Shown one piece after another: positions 5,003 through 9,422 of a stretch of DNA of 9,422 nucleotides. The notes under the pieces are model-generated. The model was not told the origin of the DNA, searched no databases, and was given only the letters and a program-made list of their open reading frames with translations. Source of the DNA: SIG459 sp045532145 (GTDB lineage: Bacteria; Bacillota; Clostridia; Oscillospirales; Oscillospiraceae). The stretch is from the NCBI GenBank assembly GCA_045532145.1, contig JAZSFJ010000010.1:1-9422 (forward strand). The letters are read 5' to 3'. A program made the position numbers and the translations under genes. Numbering within the stretch: the stretch's first letter is position 1; every line of letters starts with the position of its first letter.

Positions 5003-6457
5003 GTGACATGGGATGTTATATGTCAGGTGCTGGGGGACTTTTCCCCGGAAATACAGAAGAAAATAGGCTTTGAGCGCTGCGGGAACCTGCTGCTTTTCTA
5101 TCCCGGAGCACCGGACAGTCCCGGTACGGTGTATGTAGCGGAAAGGGAAGACTGCAGAAATAGTTATAGGCAGGCCCTTATAGTTTCAATTGCCGGGGAC
5201 TTCCCGGCCGCCGACAACCTCATATTGCTGCGGAAGGGCTCTCTTGCGGAGGTATTCAACGCCCTTGGTGAGACCCGGCATTTTCTGGACTCTCTCAGCG
5301 CCCGGCTTTCCCTTTGCCACAGCGAGCAGGAGATTGTGGACGCCGCCAGCGCCCATACCTGCAATCCCATGTTTTGCCTTGACCAGAGCTACCGTATTCT
5401 GGCCATCACCCGGGAGCCCGACTTCCCCTCCGACCCGGAGTGGCAGCACATGAAGTCAAAAGGCTATCTTTCCCCGGAAAGCACCCGGCGCATGAAGGAA
5501 GCCGGAGACCTTGAGCTTCTGGCCTCCACCAAAGGTCCGGTGCCCTACCTCGCACCCTTTTACCCATTCCCCTGTATAGTCTGCAACATTCTGGCCGACG
5601 GCGTCACGGTAAGCAGGCTGAATTTCCTCTGTATTGGCGGCAGCATAACGCCGCTGCTCCTGCGCTGCGCGGAGCTCATTGCCCTGCATCTGAGCCGCAC
5701 CATCACCGGCAGCGGCAAGCTCATATATGACGATGCCCTTCACCTAATGCTCATCGACCTTTTGCGTGGTCAGCATCTTTCCGAGGAGCTTATAGCGGAC
5801 CGACTGCGTTACGCTCCCGAGCTTGGCAGAGAGCTGCTGCAGCTTTGCTTTGTGGATGTGGAAGGCAGAGCCGAGGGACAGGTGGCTGCCTACTACGCCG
5901 CATTGCTTCGCCACCTTTACCCCGAGGGCCGCTTTCTCAGTATAGTCTTCGAGCAGCAGCTGATACTTTTGTCCCACGCCCCCGACGAGGAGGGCTTTGC
6001 ACCATTCATAGAAAAGCTGGAGCGTTTTTGCGCCGTCCACCACCTCCGCTGCGGAGTAAGTAACCGCTTCAGAAAGCTCTCCCGCATACGGGGCTACCTC
6101 CGTCAGGCCACGGCAGCGCTGAGCTCCGGCAGCGGCAGCGGCCTGAGCTTTTACGCAGATATTATGCTGGAAAGCCTCTTGTCCCATATTCCCAAAGAGG
6201 AAATACCTTTCCTGATAAGCCCCGATATTGCCCGCTTGGAGGAGGCCAACGCAAACTTTTCCTTCTCCCTGACAGAGACATTGAAATGCTATCTTGAGTG
6301 CAACTGCAACCTTATCCGCTGCGCGGAAAAGCTCTTTTTGCACAAAAATACCCTCCTCTACCGCCTCGGCCATATAAAAAGCATTATCCACAGCGACTTG
6401 GGCAATGCCGATGAAAGACTGCTTTTGATGCTGTCTTTCAGGCTGAAGGAGATGTAG
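5003..6457 (+). CDS. PucR/CdaR-type transcriptional regulator
   Basis: A 484-residue DNA-binding regulator. The C-terminus (about 419-480) is the helix-turn-helix typical of PucR and CdaR regulators: a SLTETLKCYLECN opening, then AEKLFLHKNTLLYRLGHIKSI, with the signature HKNTLLYR at 447-454. A middle part (about 240-370, from LIYDDALHLMLIDLLRG onward) resembles the degenerate nucleotidyl-cyclase-like domain that precedes this helix-turn-helix in the family. The N-terminal 230 residues are an unrecognised sensing region with several cysteines (for example in YPFPCIVCN). No membrane segment is evident, so it is cytoplasmic. The start is GTG at 5003, with AAAGGAGG ten bases upstream; nearby ATG and GTG codons are out of frame. 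It is transcribed away from the URO-D-like operon, the usual arrangement for a local regulator. A terminator follows seven bases after the stop. Effector unknown. Confidence 0.88.
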   Translation: MTWDVICQVLGDFSPEIQKKIGFERCGNLLLFYPGAPDSPGTVYVAEREDCRNSYRQALIVSIAGDFPAADNLILLRKGSLAEVFNALGETRHFLDSLSARLSLCHSEQEIVDAASAHTCNPMFCLDQSYRILAITREPDFPSDPEWQHMKSKGYLSPESTRRMKEAGDLELLASTKGPVPYLAPFYPFPCIVCNILADGVTVSRLNFLCIGGSITPLLLRCAELIALHLSRTITGSGKLIYDDALHLMLIDLLRGQHLSEELIADRLRYAPELGRELLQLCFVDVEGRAEGQVAAYYAALLRHLYPEGRFLSIVFEQQLILLSHAPDEEGFAPFIEKLERFCAVHHLRCGVSNRFRKLSRIRGYLRQATAALSSGSGSGLSFYADIMLESLLSHIPKEEIPFLISPDIARLEEANANFSFSLTETLKCYLECNCNLIRCAEKLFLHKNTLLYRLGHIKSIIHSDLGNADERLLLMLSFRLKEM

Positions 6458-6463
6458 ACCTTT

Positions 6464-6498
6464 GCTCTGCGTTCCGTTTTGGACGCAGAGCATTTTTT
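6464..6498 (+). terminator. Terminator of the PucR-type regulator gene
   Basis: GCTCTGCGT (6464-6472) and ACGCAGAGC (6483-6491) form a perfect nine-bp stem, followed by A and six T. It begins seven bases after the TAG stop at 6457. Confidence 0.88.
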
Positions 6499-6500
6499 GT

Positions 6501-6627
6501 CGGGCCGTCGAGGACGCCGTCCCCTACGGCTGTGCAGTAACTTTAGCTCCCCCTTCGTAGGGCGCGTCGCCCCGGCGCGCCATCAATCCGGCACACGTTT
6601 TTCGGGCGGCTGATAGCCTCCCCTACG
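6501..6627. repeat. Cluster of GC-rich palindromic modules ending in CCCTAC, cluster 2
   Basis: Three modules bordered by CCCTAC or GTAGGG: near 6506-6527, 6554-6583 and 6604-6627. The first is a direct copy of 3289-3310 and the second an inverted copy of 3325-3354; the third, GGGCGGCTGATAGCCTCCCC followed by TACG, is a shorter relative. The cluster lies directly after the regulator terminator and before the heat-shock promoter. No coding signal is seen; 6628-6707 is AT-rich sequence with nothing recognised. Confidence 0.72.
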
Positions 6628-6707
6628 AGAGACTTATACACCAGAGCCCCCTTTGCTCCCGACTTCCCAAAACTTTATGAACAAACTATCAATAATTTGA
6701 TTCTGCC

Positions 6708-6736
6708 TTGACAAAACTATACTTAAGTGGTAAATT
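6708..6736 (+). promoter_or_regulatory. Promoter of the hrcA-grpE-dnaK operon
   Basis: A perfect TTGACA (6708-6713) is followed after 17 bases by TAAATT (6731-6736, four of six), with TG at 6728-6729 forming an extended -10 element. Transcription should start near 6743, within the CIRCE operator. This is the vegetative, HrcA-repressed class of heat-shock promoter. Confidence 0.82.
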
Positions 6737-6761
6737 AGCACTCAGAGAGCAAGAGTGCCAG
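6735..6761 (+). promoter_or_regulatory. CIRCE operator (HrcA binding site)
   Basis: The left arm TTAGCACTC (6735-6743) is the exact consensus. After the standard nine-base gap the right arm is GAGTGCCAG (6753-6761), seven of nine matches to GAGTGCTAA. The site overlaps the -10 box and start point, the usual position for HrcA repression. The right arm also takes part in a second palindrome, AGTGC-CA-GCACT (6754-6765). Confidence 0.9.
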
Positions 6762-6809
6762 CACTTAAAAGGCGCGACTGCCAAAACTAAAATTTTGAAG
6801 TGAGCAGCT

Positions 6810-7895
6810 ATGGAGATAAGCGAGAGAAAAAAGCGCATATTGGCCGCTGTTGTGGATGAGTACATCGCCACGGCGGAGCCCGTGGGCTCAAAGCTCATCG
6901 CCCAGAAAAGCGGACTGAGCGTATCCTCCGCCACCATCCGCAACGAGCTTGCAGAGCTCACCAGCATGGGCTACCTTGAGCAGCCCCACACCTCCGCCGG
7001 CAGAGTCCCCACCGCTCAGGGCTACAGAATGTATGTCAACGAGCTTATGGACCGCCACCGCCTCTCCATCGAGGAGACGGAGGAGATAAACCGCAGCATG
7101 CAGCTGAAGATTCAGCAGCTTGACAAGATGATGAGCGATGTTGGCCGCATAGCCGCGGAGATGACGGACTATCCCGCCCTTGCCCTTGCAGCACGGCAGA
7201 GCGCCACAATAAAGCGCTTTGACCTTATTTATGTGGACTCCAACACCTTTATAATAGTAGCTCTGCTTTCTTCCAACGCAGTTAAAAACCGCCTTATGCA
7301 TCTGCCCTTCTCTGTGGACCAGCTGATGATTCAGAAGCTCTCCACAGTTTTCAATGCCAGCTTCTGCGGCATAACTGAGGACCAGATAACTCCCCTGCTC
7401 ATCTCCTCCACGGAGCGCTCCACCGGAGACACCATGGGTCTTGTGGCTGCCATCGCAGGCTTCGCCATCGAGGTCCTATCCGAGGAAAAGAGCTCTCAGG
7501 CAATTATTGCCGGCGAAGCAAAGCTTCTGCGGCTGCCTGAGTATCAGGACCCCGTGAAGGCCCATTCACTTATGAACTATCTCTCCGACTCCGAACACCT
7601 CAGCAAGCTCCAGGGTATGGACTTCGGCAACGATGTTAAGGTGATAATCGGCCCCGAGAACGTGGCCGAGGAGCTGCGGGATTCCAGCGTTGTCCTTGCA
7701 AAGTACGACGCCGGAGACGGCACCCAGGGTCTCATCGGAGTTGTGGGTCCCACCAGAATGGACTACTCCAAAGTGGCTGCAAAGCTCAGCTACATTGCCG
7801 ACGGCCTCAGCAAGGCTCTGGCCGGCTCCAAGCCCCTGCCGGGCTTCGGCGCACTTATGATACCGGATAACACAATGGATAAATCGAAAGGATGA
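6810..7895 (+). CDS. hrcA: Heat-inducible transcription repressor HrcA
   Basis: A 361-residue cytoplasmic repressor that binds CIRCE and shuts off the chaperone operon; in the known model GroEL keeps it active. The N-terminal winged helix (about 1-75) is clear: ERKKRILAAVVDEYIATAEPVG (5-26), then VSSATIRNELAELTSMGYLEQPHTSAGRVPT (38-68), the family signature. The rest (about 80-350) has the mixed GAF-like and dimerisation parts of HrcA, ending in TQGLIGVVGPTRMDYSKV. It is slightly longer than the usual 340 or so residues. The ATG at 6810 has only a weak ribosome site (GAAGTGAG, about three to ten bases upstream), which should keep repressor levels low. First gene of the operon; its own CIRCE makes it self-regulated. 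Its TGA lies 8 bases before the preferred grpE start. Confidence 0.97.
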   Translation: MEISERKKRILAAVVDEYIATAEPVGSKLIAQKSGLSVSSATIRNELAELTSMGYLEQPHTSAGRVPTAQGYRMYVNELMDRHRLSIEETEEINRSMQLKIQQLDKMMSDVGRIAAEMTDYPALALAARQSATIKRFDLIYVDSNTFIIVALLSSNAVKNRLMHLPFSVDQLMIQKLSTVFNASFCGITEDQITPLLISSTERSTGDTMGLVAAIAGFAIEVLSEEKSSQAIIAGEAKLLRLPEYQDPVKAHSLMNYLSDSEHLSKLQGMDFGNDVKVIIGPENVAEELRDSSVVLAKYDAGDGTQGLIGVVGPTRMDYSKVAAKLSYIADGLSKALAGSKPLPGFGALMIPDNTMDKSKG

Positions 7896-7903
7896 AAAAG
7901 CCC

Positions 7904-8422
7904 ATGTCCAAGAAGAACAACGAAACTTCTCCCGAGGAGGAAGTAAAGCAGGACGCCGCTGAGGCTGCACCTGAGGTGGAGACCGCCGAGGCTGCCCCCG
8001 CTGTGGACGAAGCCGCCGCTTCCAACGACCGTTATCTCCGCCTTATGGCCGAGTATGACAACTTCCGCAAGCGCTCCGCCAAGGAGAGGGAGAATATCTA
8101 TACCGATGTCCGTGTGGACACTGTAAGCAAGTTCCTGCCCGTCTATGACAATCTCCAGCGTGCCATGGCCACCGCCACCGCCGACGAGGCCTACAAAAAG
8201 GGCGTTGAGATGACCTTCAATCAGCTTTGCGAGGTTTTCAAGAAGCTGGGCGTTGAAGAGATAGAGGCCGTGGGCAAGACCTTTGACCCCAATTACCACA
8301 ACGCCGTCATGCACGTTGAGGATGAGGAAAAGGGCGAAAGCGAAATAGTCGAGGAGTTCCAGAAGGGATTCAAGGTCGGCGAAAAGGTTATTCGCTTTTC
8401 CATGGTGAAGGTCGCTAACTAA
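7904..8422 (+). CDS. grpE: Nucleotide exchange factor GrpE
   Basis: A 172-residue cochaperone that releases ADP from DnaK, acting as a dimer in the cytoplasm. An acidic, Ala/Glu-rich flexible N-terminus (1-40) leads into the long dimerising helix with RYLRLMAEYDNFRKRSAKERE (43-63). The C-terminal beta domain carries FDPNYHNAVMH (127-137) and GFKVGEKVIRFSMVKV (155-170), the GrpE signature region. The length is normal. Start choice: an ATG at 7892 overlaps the hrcA stop as ATGA but has no usable ribosome site, since GAAAGG touches it; the ATG at 7904 lies 11 bases after AAAGGA and is preferred. The earlier start would add four residues. Second gene of the operon; the dnaK gene follows after a 204-bp gap filled mostly by a repeat element. 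Confidence 0.96.
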   Translation: MSKKNNETSPEEEVKQDAAEAAPEVETAEAAPAVDEAAASNDRYLRLMAEYDNFRKRSAKERENIYTDVRVDTVSKFLPVYDNLQRAMATATADEAYKKGVEMTFNQLCEVFKKLGVEEIEAVGKTFDPNYHNAVMHVEDEEKGESEIVEEFQKGFKVGEKVIRFSMVKVAN

Positions 8423-8430
8423 GCGCCTAA

Positions 8431-8578
8431 GGCCCCCCTTGTGTAAAGGGAGGTGGCATTTGCCGCAAGGCAAATGCCGGAGGGATTGAAGATTATCTGC
8501 GCACCCAATGGCTTTGGTCGAAGACGTTTACAATCCCTCAGTCAGCTTCGCTGACAGCTCCCTTTACACAAGGGAGCC
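8431..8578. repeat. MITE-like palindromic element, copy 2, between grpE and dnaK
   Basis: A 148-bp relative of the element at 170-334. The left end (GGCCCCCCTTGTGTAAAGGG) and right end (8555-8578, CTCCCTTTACACAAGGGAGC) are inverted repeats with a few mismatches on the left. The inner pair is GGAGGGATTG (8479-8488) and CAATCCCTCA (8531-8540). A perfect 10-bp hairpin GGCATTTGCC-GCAA-GGCAAATGCC (8455-8478) and GTCAGC-TTC-GCTGAC (8541-8555) stand beside them. The 42-base centre differs from copy 1 apart from a possible CAATGGCTTTGG-like stretch in reverse. It starts nine bases after the grpE stop. No T-run follows the right end, so it does not look like a complete terminator. Confidence 0.85.
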
Positions 8579-8589
8579 AAAAATGTAAT
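8563..8589 (+). promoter_or_regulatory. Possible outward promoter at the right end of the repeat element
   Basis: TTTACA (8563-8568, five of six) lies in the right end of the element, and TGTAAT (8584-8589, five of six) lies just outside it, 15 bases apart. That spacing is shorter than the best 17. If active it would give dnaK a start free of CIRCE control. No CIRCE is seen between grpE and dnaK. Confidence 0.25.
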
Positions 8590-8626
8590 TAATATTTTAA
8601 TTCATATATCTTAGGAGGAAATAACA

Positions 8627-9422
<796 letters not shown>

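Noticed and set aside
5744..6493. 249-codon open frame on the minus strand opposite the regulator gene
   Set aside because: It lies antisense to a gene with a clear PucR-type helix-turn-helix, runs through the regulator's terminator and has no ribosome site or family motif.
7790..8473. 227-codon open frame on the minus strand across hrcA, grpE and the repeat element
   Set aside because: It is antisense to two certain genes and starts inside the repeat element; the protein is a Gly/Leu/Val-rich shadow.
8431..8578. The grpE-dnaK gap element as a true terminator
   Set aside because: The hairpins are strong, but no run of T follows any of them on the plus strand, and dnaK downstream has no convincing strong promoter of its own.

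Overview
The window looks like the chromosome of a low-GC-phylum but GC-rich Gram-positive bacterium of the class Clostridia, most likely a gut Oscillospiraceae-type organism. Reasons: strong AAAGGAGG-type ribosome sites, GTG starts, the clostridial order hrcA-grpE-dnaK behind a CIRCE operator, a DnaK ATPase domain without the extra segment of Gram-negative DnaKs, and two families of short palindromic intergenic repeats. Assignment below class level is inference.

Layout. 1-438: no complete gene. A leftward gene probably starts at the very left edge, with a 12-bp inverted repeat that covers its ribosome site. It is followed by terminator-like hairpins and a 165-bp MITE-like palindromic element. 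439-3125: a leftward three-gene operon with a clear promoter (TTGACA-N17-TGTAAT) and terminator. It encodes an ABC ATPase, a large ABC-2-type permease and a small two-helix membrane protein ending in a zinc ribbon. 3126-3474: no gene; a cluster of GC-rich palindromic modules and the terminator of the next operon. 3475-4800: a leftward two-gene operon with a uroporphyrinogen-decarboxylase-superfamily protein that keeps the HxC...C zinc ligands of corrinoid methyltransferases, and a 104-aa protein made of two similar halves. 5003-6457: a divergent PucR/CdaR-type regulator. The shared 202-bp control region holds a near-consensus rightward promoter with a palindrome across its -35 box. 6458-6809: terminator, second cluster of GC-rich modules, and the heat-shock promoter with CIRCE. 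6810-9422: hrcA, grpE and the first 265 codons of dnaK, with a second copy of the MITE-like element sitting between grpE and dnaK.

How the parts work together. HrcA should repress its own operon through CIRCE; GrpE is the nucleotide-exchange factor for DnaK. The inserted element is transcribed between grpE and dnaK and could alter their ratio. The PucR-type regulator probably controls the divergent URO-D-like operon, whose substrate is unknown. The ABC genes form one exporter-like unit; the cargo and the job of the zinc-ribbon protein are unknown. The best candidates for something undescribed are the regulator/URO-D/duplicated-protein locus and the element inside the heat-shock operon.
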